The notes below the pieces were generated by a model, which was given only the letters and a program-made list of their open reading frames with translations, was not told the origin of the DNA and ran no database searches. The translations under genes and the position numbers were made by a program. From contig CBDCGU010000002.1 of the NCBI GenBank assembly GCA_965216945.1, forward strand, positions 1 through 31,805: DNA of 31,805 nt, in the 5' to 3' direction. This DNA comes from DATHZQ01 sp965216945. GTDB lineage: Bacteria > Actinomycetota > Acidimicrobiia > Spongiisociales > UBA5794. Below are positions 1 through 7,631 of the stretch, in pieces (within the stretch, counting starts at the first letter, position 1; each line of letters opens with the position of its first letter).

Positions 1-1
1 T

Positions 2-476
2 GTGCCGACGGAGTTCGCTGAGGCAGCCGTCGAAGCGTACGAGGGGTATTGGGACGACCGAGCTCTTCTCTCGAACCCTGCCGATCCAGACGCGCCGTGG
101 CTCGAGGAGCGAACAACCGGTGAGCACCTCAATGTGATGACCGCGCTCTACAACCGATTGGCAGGAACGTGGGCTCTACTTCGAGGGTCGGCCCGAGACC
201 CACCCGGAGATCGTCGAGGTGCTGCCCGACTGGTCGGTCGTCATCTTGGACTGCATGGTCGTACCTCCCGAGTGGGGTGTCTACGACATCGAGACGGGGG
301 AGCGAACCGACGATGCGGAGCCGGTCGGGGAGGAGGGACGCATCGACCTTCGCTCTGCGCAAATGTCCAACGACGAGGCGGACGCCACCGGCACGTGGCG
401 GGTCGAGACTCTGGCCGGGGAGGTGAACGCGTCGTGCGAATTCGCGCCGACAGCCAACGCGTTGCCGGAGTCCTGA
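2..476 (+). pseudogene. 5'-partial unknown protein, apparent +1 frameshift near 158
   Basis: The reading frame is open from the window edge, so the true start and any signal peptide probably lie upstream; the GTG at 2 is only the first possible start in view. Frame 2 reads to about 158 (motif ALYNR), after which the sensible protein continues in frame 3 (WQERGLYFEG, then a VVILDCMV segment) and stops at TGA 474-476. Removing one T from the TT at 158-159 joins the two parts into one smooth protein of about 157 visible residues. The pattern of a short alpha/beta protein with a conserved GLYFEG turn and a late DC pair resembles small actinobacterial secreted or lipoprotein families lying beside Tad loci, but I do not recognise a named domain. 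It overlaps the start of the next gene by 43 bases, so the two are probably co-translated. The frameshift may be a sequencing error. Confidence 0.55.
417..426 (+). promoter_or_regulatory. Shine-Dalgarno deciding the GTG start at 434
   Basis: GGGGAGGTGA lies seven bases before GTG 434, inside the end of the preceding gene. It is the strongest ribosome site in this area. It fixes the start of the secreted protein at 434, although its reading frame stays open back to position 2. Confidence 0.7.
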
Positions 477-1393
477 TCTTCCTTGCGGTAGTTGCGGCAG
501 GGGTTGTGCTGTGGACGCACAGTCCGGTGGAGGCTCAGTCCTGTGGCGGGGGAGGGGATGTTGGAGACGTGGGCTCCGTGTGGGGCTCGTGCACCGGCAA
601 GACGCCCGGCAAACCTCCGACCTCCAACCAGAAAGCGATCTGGGAGCACTACTGCATCAACACGGAGCAGGCCGAGGAATGGGGATTCGTGTGGCAGGAC
701 GTTCCGGATCTCCTCGAGATCAGGTTCGATTTCGTGGCCTACATGACACCCGACGAGTACGCCCTCTTCAACTACGACCCAACTGGGGTTTACGCGTGGT
801 ACACGATCGGGTGCGTTTCCTGGTTCGATGAGGATTCCGGTGGGCCCGCATGGGGGTGGGTCGACAACGGCGTGGAGCTTTTCGAGGAGTCACCGCCGGT
901 GCCGATCCAGACGGTCGTTGATCGCGCCAAGGACAAAGTCGACCCACCCGACCCGACCCTTGGGTCCGCCCCGCCGCTGCAGGACGTCGTGGTGAAGGCG
1001 CAGACGTGGCTGTGGCTGGACGGGTATCCGTGGGAGCCCGTGGAGGAGTCCGAGTCCCGAGGCGCGGTGACGGTGTACATCGTGGCGACACCAACTCGAG
1101 TCGAATGGGAGATGGGAGACGCCGGCTACGTCCAGTGCTCTGGCCCCGGGGTGCCGTGGACGCCGGGTGCAGACGACGCCTCATCGGACTGTCACTACAC
1201 GTACGAGGACTCGTCGGCGATCTTGCCGGGTGGACTGTTCACGGGTTCGGCCACCGTGGTCTTCGAGGTGGAGTGGTGGATGGATGACCCCTGGGAGACC
1301 GGCCGCTACATGGGCGGCAACGGCACGATCGAACGCACAACGGCCTTCACGGTCGACGTCGACGAGATCCAAGCGATAGAGACCGGCGGCTAG
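434..1393 (+). CDS. Secreted Trp-rich protein of the Tad locus
   Basis: From GTG 434 the protein is 319 residues. It starts with a short basic stretch (MRIRADSQR), a hydrophobic core (VAGVLIFLAVVAAGVVLW) and a cleavage-like VEAQ, which reads as a Sec signal peptide. The mature part is unusually rich in Trp, Asp and Tyr and has several Cys that could form disulfides (QSCGG, YCINTE, IGCVSW, VQCSG, SDCHY). No catalytic motif is visible. Proteins of this general design (signal peptide, Trp-rich beta-type domain) sit just before the SAF-domain gene of actinobacterial Tad loci, so a role at the cell surface in pilus assembly or anchoring is likely, but this is inferred from position only. The frame is open upstream, but codon sense and the ribosome site favour 434. 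Confidence 0.75.
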   Translation: MRIRADSQRVAGVLIFLAVVAAGVVLWTHSPVEAQSCGGGGDVGDVGSVWGSCTGKTPGKPPTSNQKAIWEHYCINTEQAEEWGFVWQDVPDLLEIRFDFVAYMTPDEYALFNYDPTGVYAWYTIGCVSWFDEDSGGPAWGWVDNGVELFEESPPVPIQTVVDRAKDKVDPPDPTLGSAPPLQDVVVKAQTWLWLDGYPWEPVEESESRGAVTVYIVATPTRVEWEMGDAGYVQCSGPGVPWTPGADDASSDCHYTYEDSSAILPGGLFTGSATVVFEVEWWMDDPWETGRYMGGNGTIERTTAFTVDVDEIQAIETGG

Positions 1394-1415
1394 ATCGAGG
1401 AAGGACATCGAGGCA

Positions 1416-2156
1416 ATGACGACCCGTACCAGAGATCGGACCTCACCCAACGGCCGAGTCACGACTCCAGAGCTTCGGCTCGAGCCACCCGACCCGGCCC
1501 GGAGGACGCAGGTACCGCAGATGGTCGTGGCGGTGTTGCTGATGGCCCTCTTCGCGCTGCTTGCCGTGGTGTTCTACACCCGCGCCGTCGCCAGCCAACC
1601 AGTTGTGGCCCTGGCGGTGGACGTGGCCCGCGGCCAGGAGTTGGGCCCCGAGCTTCTCCAGAGCGTCGAGGTCAGCACAGATGAGGCGTTAGCGCTGGTT
1701 GCCCCCGCCGACGTAGCCGCCCTCTACGGGCGGCGCGCCGTCGTCGATCTCGAGGCGGGCACGCTGGTTGCGCCGGCGCTCTTCGTTGACCACACCGCCC
1801 TCGAGCCTGGCGAGTCGGTGGTGGGCCTTGCGCTGTCACCGGGTGAGTACCCGTCGCCGTTCCTGTCGGCAGGCGACCACGTCTCTGTGGTGCGGACCGT
1901 CCGGGACTCGGTGGAGTTGTCGGATGCGATCGGTGGCATCGCTGAGAGTCCCGGCGGCGCCGAGCCTGATCTGGCGGTCGACTTTGTGCTGGTCGCTGAC
2001 GCCGAGGTGTTTGACATCGAGGCTCTGGGTACTCAGGGCGAATTGTTTGTGTCGCTGCGGGTCGGCGTCGAGGACGCCCCGGTGGTGGCGGCGGCAGCAG
2101 CTGCCAATGCGGTGCGTCTGGTCCAGGTTCCGGTCCCCGAGGGTGGTGGGCAGTGA
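1416..2156 (+). CDS. cpaB: SAF-domain protein, CpaB/RcpC-like Flp pilus assembly
   Basis: A 246-residue protein with a cytoplasmic basic N-terminus, one membrane helix at about residues 30-52 (VVAVLLMALFALLAVVFYT) and an extracytoplasmic SAF domain at about 60-120 (VALAVDVARGQELGPELL, then YGRRAVVDLEAGTLV). This is the layout of CpaB/RcpC proteins, which act at the envelope in Tad pilus assembly. The C-terminal part (LSPGEYPSPFLSAGDHVSVV onwards) matches the usual RcpC extension in pattern. GAGG six bases before ATG 1416 serves as ribosome site. It ends in GTGA shared with the next gene, so translation of the two is coupled. The symbol is by family, not proven orthology. Confidence 0.8.
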   Translation: MTTRTRDRTSPNGRVTTPELRLEPPDPARRTQVPQMVVAVLLMALFALLAVVFYTRAVASQPVVALAVDVARGQELGPELLQSVEVSTDEALALVAPADVAALYGRRAVVDLEAGTLVAPALFVDHTALEPGESVVGLALSPGEYPSPFLSAGDHVSVVRTVRDSVELSDAIGGIAESPGGAEPDLAVDFVLVADAEVFDIEALGTQGELFVSLRVGVEDAPVVAAAAAANAVRLVQVPVPEGGGQ

Positions 2157-2950
2157 GTCTGATAGCGGTTGGATCTGCCCGGGCTGCTCCTGGTGCGACG
2201 ACGTTGGCGTTGGCGTTGGCGGCGACGTGGCCGTCGTCACGGGCAGTGTTGGTGTGGGAAGCCGATGCCGATGGGGGAGTGCTGGCCGCGCGCTACAACC
2301 TGGGCGACCAGCCGGGACTGGCCACGATTGCTGCCACGGTCCGGCAGGGCCGGTTGAGCCGTGAGCAGCTATGGCAGCACACGCAACAGCTCCCGGGCGG
2401 AACGCCGGTGGTGGTGGGCGGTGAGTCTGCCGATCAGAGCCATGTGGTTCTCACCGATGTCGCCGGACGCCTGGCCGAGTGGCTGCAACAGCATCCCAGC
2501 CTCGACGTGATCGCCGATGTGGGCCGGGTGTCGCCGTCGTCGCCGGCGGTGGAGATTGCGGAAACCGCCGATGTCACGCTGATGGTGGCTAGGCCACTCC
2601 TCGAGGAGCTCCGTTCTGCTGTGTACCGCCTGCATGCGTTGGCTGCCGGCGGGGGCACCGTCGGATGGGTACTGGTCGGCCGTGGTCCGTACAGCATCGC
2701 CGAGGTACGGGAGTCATTTGGGCTGCCCGTATTCGCTGAGATTCCGAATGACGAGCGGGCCGCTACGGCGTTGGTGCATGGAGGATCGTCGAAGGCGCTG
2801 CGCCGTTCGATGCTGATGCGCGCTGCCCGGGGCTTGGCCGACGAACTGGTCGACCGGCTGGGACCCCAGACTCCGGACGCGACTAGCGCAACGCCCCATC
2901 GGGCAGACGACCTCCAAGAGACGCCGACTGCTGCAGTGGAGGTGACCTGA
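2153..2950 (+). CDS. ParA/MinD-like (CpaE-type) protein with degenerate P-loop
   Basis: A 265-residue protein that keeps the P-loop NTPase order of ParA/MinD proteins: an N-terminal beta strand and glycine loop (GSARAAPGATTLALALA, residues 7-23), a strand with VLVWEADADGG in place of the usual DxDxxG region, and VIADVGRVSPSS as the Walker-B-like segment. Both lysines of the deviant Walker A are missing, so ATP hydrolysis is doubtful. In Tad loci a CpaE/TadZ protein helps place the machine at a pole or site; position just before the CpaF ATPase supports that role. GTG 2153 overlaps the preceding stop by four bases and its TGA overlaps ATG 2950 by one base (TGATG). The C-terminal tail after about residue 240 is low in order and Thr/Pro rich. 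Confidence 0.75.
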   Translation: MSLIAVGSARAAPGATTLALALAATWPSSRAVLVWEADADGGVLAARYNLGDQPGLATIAATVRQGRLSREQLWQHTQQLPGGTPVVVGGESADQSHVVLTDVAGRLAEWLQQHPSLDVIADVGRVSPSSPAVEIAETADVTLMVARPLLEELRSAVYRLHALAAGGGTVGWVLVGRGPYSIAEVRESFGLPVFAEIPNDERAATALVHGGSSKALRRSMLMRAARGLADELVDRLGPQTPDATSATPHRADDLQETPTAAVEVT

Positions 2951-4263
2951 TGGTCGACCCGCACCTCGTCCGGCGTCTGCAGCGAGGTGTGGGGGAGCGC
3001 CTGGCATCCGCGATCAAGACCGCCGAGGACGAAGGCCGCAAGATCAGCGTCGGGGACGAACGGCAACTGACCCGCACGCTTCTGGCGGAGGAGCTCGAGA
3101 GCCTCGCCGAGCGGGCGTTCCGCGAGAGCCGCCAGCCGCTGTCGGAGGCCGAGGAGCGCATTGTGATCCGGCAGGTCATGGATCGGCTCCACGGCTTGGG
3201 TCGCATCCAACCGATGCTCGAGGACCCTCGGATCACGAATATCGAGATCAACGGCCACGACGCCGTGTTCATCACCTACACCGATGGCGTCACCGTCCCC
3301 TCAGAGCCGGTCGCCGACTCGGACGAGGAACTCAAGGACCTGATCACCAAGGCGGCTCGTCGCTTCGGCCTGTCGGAGAAGCGGTGGGATGACGCCACCG
3401 TCAAGTTGGATCTGCAGCTGCCCGGCGGCGATCGTCTTCACGCCATTCGTGGTGTCACCGACCGGCCTGCGGTGACGATCCGTCGGCACAACTGGGATCT
3501 GAGCTCCTTGAAGCAGCTCCAGGACCTGGGTCTGTCGGATCGGGTCCTCACCGAGCTGATGCGCGCCGCAGTGAAGGGCAAGCTCAACCTGGTGGTTGCT
3601 GGGGGAACCAATACGGGCAAGACCACGCTGCTGCGGGCGCTCATCAACGAGATCCCACCGGAGGAACGCCTTGTCACGGTCGAGGACAACCGCGAGCTCG
3701 GTGTGAAACGGTTTCCCGAGCTGCATCCGAATGTGGTGGAGATGGAGTCCCGTCCTCCCAACATCGAGGGTGAGGGAGAGATCACCTTGGCGACCCTTCT
3801 CATCGAGGTGCTCCGGATGAACCCTGGGCGGGTGATCGTGGGTGAGATCCGGGGCGGTGAGATGGAGGGCATGTTGAAGGCCATGTCTCAGGGCAACGAC
3901 GGGTCGATGTGCTCGATCCACGCCAACTCGGCGTCCAGCGCCCTCGGCCGGTTGGCGGTGTACGCCAACGAAGCCGGCTACGACCTCGAGGCAGCCAACC
4001 TCCGCATCGCCGAGGCGATCGACCTCATCATTCACATCGGCTGGGTCGGTCAGGTGCGGCGCATCACGTCGGTGATCGAGCTCACGGGCCGCCTCGAACA
4101 GGACGGCCGCCTGATCGCCTACAACACGGTGTTCAAGCCCGCCGCTGACGGCCGGGCGGTACCCAACCCGGGGCGGATCCAAACCTCCACCCTGCAGCGG
4201 TTAGTGGCAGCCGGGTTCGATTCCATGCTGATGGAGAAGCCGGACGGGTGGTGGGAGACATGA
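2950..4263 (+). CDS. cpaF: Tad secretion ATPase CpaF/TadA
   Basis: A 437-residue GspE-superfamily ATPase that powers Flp/Tad pilus assembly from the cytoplasmic face of the membrane. An N-terminal helical domain with a VMDRLHGLGRIQPML segment (residues 76-90) is followed by the TNIEINGHDAVFI strand set typical of CpaF. Walker A is GGTNTGKTT (218-226), Walker B is VIVGEIRGGE (295-304), and the histidine box SIHANSA lies at about 322-328. All catalytic elements are present and length is normal for the family. It is tightly coupled to its neighbours: one-base overlap upstream and an ATGA overlap with tadB downstream. Confident call; the cpaF/tadA naming is by family. Confidence 0.95.
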   Translation: MVDPHLVRRLQRGVGERLASAIKTAEDEGRKISVGDERQLTRTLLAEELESLAERAFRESRQPLSEAEERIVIRQVMDRLHGLGRIQPMLEDPRITNIEINGHDAVFITYTDGVTVPSEPVADSDEELKDLITKAARRFGLSEKRWDDATVKLDLQLPGGDRLHAIRGVTDRPAVTIRRHNWDLSSLKQLQDLGLSDRVLTELMRAAVKGKLNLVVAGGTNTGKTTLLRALINEIPPEERLVTVEDNRELGVKRFPELHPNVVEMESRPPNIEGEGEITLATLLIEVLRMNPGRVIVGEIRGGEMEGMLKAMSQGNDGSMCSIHANSASSALGRLAVYANEAGYDLEAANLRIAEAIDLIIHIGWVGQVRRITSVIELTGRLEQDGRLIAYNTVFKPAADGRAVPNPGRIQTSTLQRLVAAGFDSMLMEKPDGWWET

Positions 4264-5126
4264 ACACGGCCACGCTCATCGCTCTTGGCCTCGGTCTCGG
4301 TTTCGGCGCCGCAGTGTGGCTGGCGTGGGTGTCCTATCGAGGCGTCACGGTGCTCCCGGATCCGAGGCGTCTCGTACCTTCTTCGGTACGGCCCGATCGA
4401 GCCACGCTGCTCTTGGTTGGCGCCGCGGTGGCCGGCATGTTCGTCGGGTCGCTATCCGGGTGGCCGGTGGCCGGCATCGCCACCGCTGTCCTCGTGCTCG
4501 TCTCTCCTCGTCTGATGGGTGTCAAAGCGGCTCGGCAACGAGACATTGCTCGTCAGAAGGCCCTGGCGGCATGGGCAGAGATGACTCGCGACACCGTGGC
4601 CGCCGGCAACGGTCTCCAAGAAGCGTTGATCGAAGCGGCCGACGTCGCCGGCGCCGCGATCGAACCCGAGATGCAGGCGTTCAAGCGACGCGCCGAACGT
4701 CTCTCCCTCGAGGACGCGCTCGAGCGGCTCGCCGACGACCTGGCGATGCCTACCGCCGATTTCGTGATCGCTGCGCTGTTGAACGCCGCTCGCCACCACG
4801 CACGGGACCTGGCGGCATTGCTGTCGCGCCTCGCCGAGTCGATACGTGACGAGGTCGATATGCGGGTTGAGATCGACGCCAAGCGGGCTGGGATCCGCAC
4901 CGAAGTCAAAGGGGTGATCGTGGTGGCGCTCGGGTCGATCGTCGGCGTCACTCTGTACGCCTCCGAGTTCGTCGCCGCCTACGACACCGCCGGCGGCCAG
5001 GTGGTGATGGCGCTCATTCTCGCCATGTTCGCTGGTGGCTCCTACGCGCTGCTGAAGATGGCCCAGTTCCCCGTTCCCGAACGGTTCCATCTGCGGCGCC
5101 CCGACGAGGTGGAGGTCGGCGAATGA
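4260..5126 (+). CDS. tadB: Tad inner-membrane platform protein TadB
   Basis: A 288-residue membrane protein. Two N-terminal hydrophobic segments (about residues 4-25 and 41-80), a cytoplasmic GspF/T2SF helical region in the middle (WAEMTRDTVAAGNGLQEAL, later LARLSRLAESIRDEVDMR-type helices) and two C-terminal membrane helices (VIVVALGSIVGVTLY and VVMALILAMFAGGSYALL) give the TadB pattern. It should form, with TadC, the membrane platform that couples the CpaF motor to pilin polymerisation. I choose ATG 4260 over GTG 4248: it makes the ATGA overlap with the cpaF stop and has GGGAGA just upstream. The end overlaps tadC by four bases. Confidence 0.88.
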   Translation: MNTATLIALGLGLGFGAAVWLAWVSYRGVTVLPDPRRLVPSSVRPDRATLLLVGAAVAGMFVGSLSGWPVAGIATAVLVLVSPRLMGVKAARQRDIARQKALAAWAEMTRDTVAAGNGLQEALIEAADVAGAAIEPEMQAFKRRAERLSLEDALERLADDLAMPTADFVIAALLNAARHHARDLAALLSRLAESIRDEVDMRVEIDAKRAGIRTEVKGVIVVALGSIVGVTLYASEFVAAYDTAGGQVVMALILAMFAGGSYALLKMAQFPVPERFHLRRPDEVEVGE

Positions 5127-6076
5127 CGATGACCCTCGTGATGGCTGCCATCGGAGCCGGCTTCGGCTACGGCCTGTTCCGGGCGGGTCGTGCGCTCCAG
5201 CCCCGTGCGGTGCCGCTCCCTGTCGCTCTCCAGAACCTCGCCCGGCGCCGTCCCTCGATCGCCGAACTCAACGCCGGCCACCTGCACCCCAGCACCGGCG
5301 CCCAGCTCGCTGCTCGAGCGCAACGATTCGGCGTGTCGCTCCTCGAAGCCACCGGCTTGGTCGACATGGGGCTGCTGGAACGCAAACTGCGGATCATTGG
5401 TCGGCCCATCGAGGTGCACGCCACCCACAAGATCCTCGGTGCCCTCTTCGGATTGTCCCTCGGGATCCTTGGGGCGGTGGTGCTGCCCGTGTTCGACGTC
5501 GCAGTCTCCCCGGCCGTCATCGTGTCAGTGTCGATCGTTCTCGGGATCGGCGGATGGGTGTACCCGGACCTGCCCCTCAACGACGAGGTCGAGGAGCGCC
5601 AAACGTCTTTCCGGCACGCACTGTCGTCATACATCGACTTGGTTTCGGCCGACCTCGCAGGTGGCATTGGTCTCGAGACCGCACTCAACTCGGCTGCCGA
5701 GGCTGGTGAGGGCTGGGCGTACGCCGAGATCCGGACTGCGCTCACCCGGGCTCGGCTCACCGGTCGGCCCGTGTGGGAGGTCTTCGACGAGCTGGGCAGT
5801 CTCCTCGACGTCGAGGAGCTTCGCGGTGTGGCCGCTGCCGCCGAGCTGGCCGGTGACCAGGGGGCGCAGATCAGGGAGTCGCTGGCCATAAAGGCCGAGT
5901 CTCTTCGCACTGAGCAGCTGGCATCCATCCGGGCGATTGCCGAGTCCGCCTCCACCAAGATGCAGCTCCCTTCGGTGCTGTTCGTGGCAGGCCTGGTGAT
6001 CTTCCTGCTGTACGGGATTCTGTCGATCGACACGACGCTGAATCCCGGCGACATCAACGTAGTGACCGGACTGTAA
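5123..6076 (+). CDS. tadC: Tad inner-membrane platform protein TadC
   Basis: A 317-residue partner of TadB. A membrane segment at about residues 100-150 (two hydrophobic stretches around LFGLSLGILGAVVLPVF and VIVSVSIVLGIGGWVY) precedes the GspF/T2SF domain (FRHALSSYIDLVSADLAGG, then AELAGDQGAQIRESLAIKAE) and a final helix (LPSVLFVAGLVIFLLYGIL). This order is standard for TadC. ATG 5123 lies in an ATGA overlap with the tadB stop. A 37-base gap with a strong ribosome site then leads into the pilin gene, which is expected because pilin is needed in excess over the platform. Confidence 0.88.
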   Translation: MTMTLVMAAIGAGFGYGLFRAGRALQPRAVPLPVALQNLARRRPSIAELNAGHLHPSTGAQLAARAQRFGVSLLEATGLVDMGLLERKLRIIGRPIEVHATHKILGALFGLSLGILGAVVLPVFDVAVSPAVIVSVSIVLGIGGWVYPDLPLNDEVEERQTSFRHALSSYIDLVSADLAGGIGLETALNSAAEAGEGWAYAEIRTALTRARLTGRPVWEVFDELGSLLDVEELRGVAAAAELAGDQGAQIRESLAIKAESLRTEQLASIRAIAESASTKMQLPSVLFVAGLVIFLLYGILSIDTTLNPGDINVVTGL

Positions 6077-6100
6077 GAGGGTTCGGCGAGAGAAAGGAAA

Positions 6101-6108
6101 GGGAGGAG
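6101..6108 (+). promoter_or_regulatory. Strong ribosome site of the pilin gene
   Basis: GGGAGGAG stands five bases before ATG 6114 within a purine-only run (6089-6108 is mostly A and G). It is clearly stronger than the sites of the flanking genes, which fits high expression of the major pilin. Confidence 0.6.
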
Positions 6109-6113
6109 CGGAG

Positions 6114-6329
6114 ATGATCGGAGCGATCAAGGTCTACGGGGCATACCTGGAAGCCGTCATGGCGACCAGGTTCGACGTGGACATGCGCGACGAATCCGGC
6201 GCCCTGTCGCTGCAGTGGGCAGCGGTGGGGGCGTTCGTGATCTTCATCGCAATCGTCGTTGCGGCAATCATGTCAAGCAAGGCGCAGAGCCAGGCGAACA
6301 ACATCCCTGACGTCGTCAACAGCCCGTAG
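6114..6329 (+). CDS. Short Flp-like pilin
   Basis: A 71-residue protein with one long hydrophobic helix (QWAAVGAFVIFIAIVVAAIMS, residues about 34-54) preceded by a charged RDESGALS stretch, the kind of leader/cleavage region seen in class III (Flp/TadE) prepilins, where processing occurs just after a Gly or near it. Length, a single N-terminal helix, a short polar tail and position directly after TadC make it the likely structural pilin. It lacks the usual Glu-Tyr pair of classical Flp pilins, so it is an actinobacterial-style variant. ATG 6159 (MATRFD) is a possible alternative start, but the strong ribosome site supports 6114. No prepilin peptidase gene is in the window. Confidence 0.75.
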   Translation: MIGAIKVYGAYLEAVMATRFDVDMRDESGALSLQWAAVGAFVIFIAIVVAAIMSSKAQSQANNIPDVVNSP

Positions 6330-6343
6330 CGATCGGACGACGA

Positions 6344-6730
6344 ATGGGACGCGTCGGACGGGACGAGCGTGGGGCGATGACCCTCGAACTGTCGGTCATC
6401 TTTCCCGCGCTCGTCTTGTTCGTCTTTCTCTCCGTCCAGGTGGGGCTTTGGTGGCACGCCCGACAGGTCGCCCAAGGCGCCGCCCATGAAGCCGTCGAAG
6501 CCGCCCAGGTCGAAGGGGCCGTCGACCAGGACGGCGCCGACGCCGCGGTCTGGTTCCTCACCCAAGCCGGCTACATGTCCGACATCACCGTCGGCGTTGG
6601 CCGCGACGCCACCACCGTCACGGTCACCGTCACCGGCGACGCCTTCCAGATCATCCCGTTCGGGAACTGGCCGGTCACCGTCACCGCGTCCGGTCCCCTC
6701 GAACAGACCATCACCCAACCCAACCGATGA
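6344..6730 (+). CDS. TadE-like pseudopilin
   Basis: A 128-residue protein with the TadE hallmark at its N-terminus: a short basic leader, DERGAMTLELS, then a hydrophobic helix (VIFPALVLFVFLSVQVGLWW). The Glu five residues after the Gly-Ala cleavage point is present (MTLE), as in TadE/TadF prepilins. The rest is a small beta-rich periplasmic or surface part with repeated TVTVTVTG-type strands. It should be a minor pilin processed by the prepilin peptidase. Its stop overlaps the next gene's ATG (ATGA), so the two pseudopilins are made together. Confidence 0.82.
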   Translation: MGRVGRDERGAMTLELSVIFPALVLFVFLSVQVGLWWHARQVAQGAAHEAVEAAQVEGAVDQDGADAAVWFLTQAGYMSDITVGVGRDATTVTVTVTGDAFQIIPFGNWPVTVTASGPLEQTITQPNR

Positions 6731-7158
6731 TGCACCGTCTCGCCTCACGCCTCCGCTCCGACGAACAGGGCGCCATCGCCGCCCAAGCCGCCGCCATGGT
6801 TCCGTTGCTCACCATCGTCGTAGTCGTTGTGCTGTTCACCGGCCGGGTGGTCGAAGCCAACAACACGGTCCAAGCCGCAGCCCACGAAGCCGCCCGGGCC
6901 GCCACCCTCGCCGGCAGTGAGGCTGGCGCAGCCGATGCTGCCCAGGCCACCGCCGCCGCCAACCTGAACGCCGGCGGTCTGGCATGCCGAACCCTGAACG
7001 TGGTGCCGGACCTCTCCCGCTTCTACGCCGGCGGAAGCGTCACGGTCACCGTCACCTGCACCGCCGACTTCACCGACATGGACCTGATCGGTGTCCCCGG
7101 CTCACGATCATTTACCGCATCTGCTGTTGAAGTAGTTGATAGGTATAGGGGCGGGTAG
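6727..7158 (+). CDS. Second TadE/TadF-like pseudopilin
   Basis: A 143-residue protein with leader RSDEQGAIAAQAAAM followed by a hydrophobic helix (VPLLTIVVVVVLFTGRVVEA), then an Ala-rich helix and a beta-strand tail (GGSVTVTVTCTADF). The layout matches TadE/TadF proteins, although the position-5 Glu is replaced (AIAAQ), so processing may differ. Two Cys in the tail (LACRT and VTCTA) could pair. ATG 6727 overlaps the preceding stop; ATG 6730 directly after it is an equal choice. It is one of three pseudopilins in a row. Confidence 0.78.
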   Translation: MMHRLASRLRSDEQGAIAAQAAAMVPLLTIVVVVVLFTGRVVEANNTVQAAAHEAARAATLAGSEAGAADAAQATAAANLNAGGLACRTLNVVPDLSRFYAGGSVTVTVTCTADFTDMDLIGVPGSRSFTASAVEVVDRYRGG

Positions 7159-7162
7159 GGGA

Positions 7163-7567
7163 ATGGTCGATCGACTCCGCACCGACCAACGAGGCGCCGT
7201 GGCGCTGTACGCGGCGGTGATGATGCTCGCCCTCATGTCCACCATCGGCCTCGTCCTGGTCGGCGGCCAGAAGGTGGCCGCGCTCCGAGAAGCCACCAAC
7301 ATCGCCGACAACGCCGCCCGGGCTGGAGCCCAACACGTCGACCTCGACTCGGTTCGCTCCGGGGACGCGTTGCGGCTGGATCCGGACGAAGCAGTCGCTG
7401 CCGCCAACGATTACCTGTCCCTCGTCGGTCACTCAGGCACCCCCGTCGTCAACGGCGACACCATCACCGTGACCGTCACCATCAGCTACAACCCAGTGAT
7501 CCTGCCGATGGGCAATCAAACGGTGACCGCCACAGAGTCAGCAAGCGCCCGAACCGTGGAGGGATGA
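7163..7567 (+). CDS. TadG/TadE-like pseudopilin (Rv3654c-type)
   Basis: From ATG 7163 a 134-residue protein: leader VDRLRTDQRGAVALYAAVM, a hydrophobic helix (MMLALMSTIGLVLVGGQKV), then an Ala-rich helix and a small beta tail ending NQTVTATESASARTVEG. Helix-first layout and position match the third small gene of actinobacterial Tad loci, often called TadG-like or Rv3654c-like. I choose ATG 7163 because GGGTAGGGG stands just before it; an upstream start at 7136 would overlap the preceding gene and lacks a ribosome site. Confidence 0.75.
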   Translation: MVDRLRTDQRGAVALYAAVMMLALMSTIGLVLVGGQKVAALREATNIADNAARAGAQHVDLDSVRSGDALRLDPDEAVAAANDYLSLVGHSGTPVVNGDTITVTVTISYNPVILPMGNQTVTATESASARTVEG

Positions 7568-7631
7568 TGAACTCCCGCTGTCCACACACGCGGCCGGGAA
7601 TCGTCCATTACACAACGTGGAGAAGACGCTC

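Noticed and set aside
3301..6057. Long antisense open frames opposite cpaF, tadB and tadC
   Set aside because: They mirror the third-base GC bias of the sense genes, lack ribosome sites and have no domain-like sequence.
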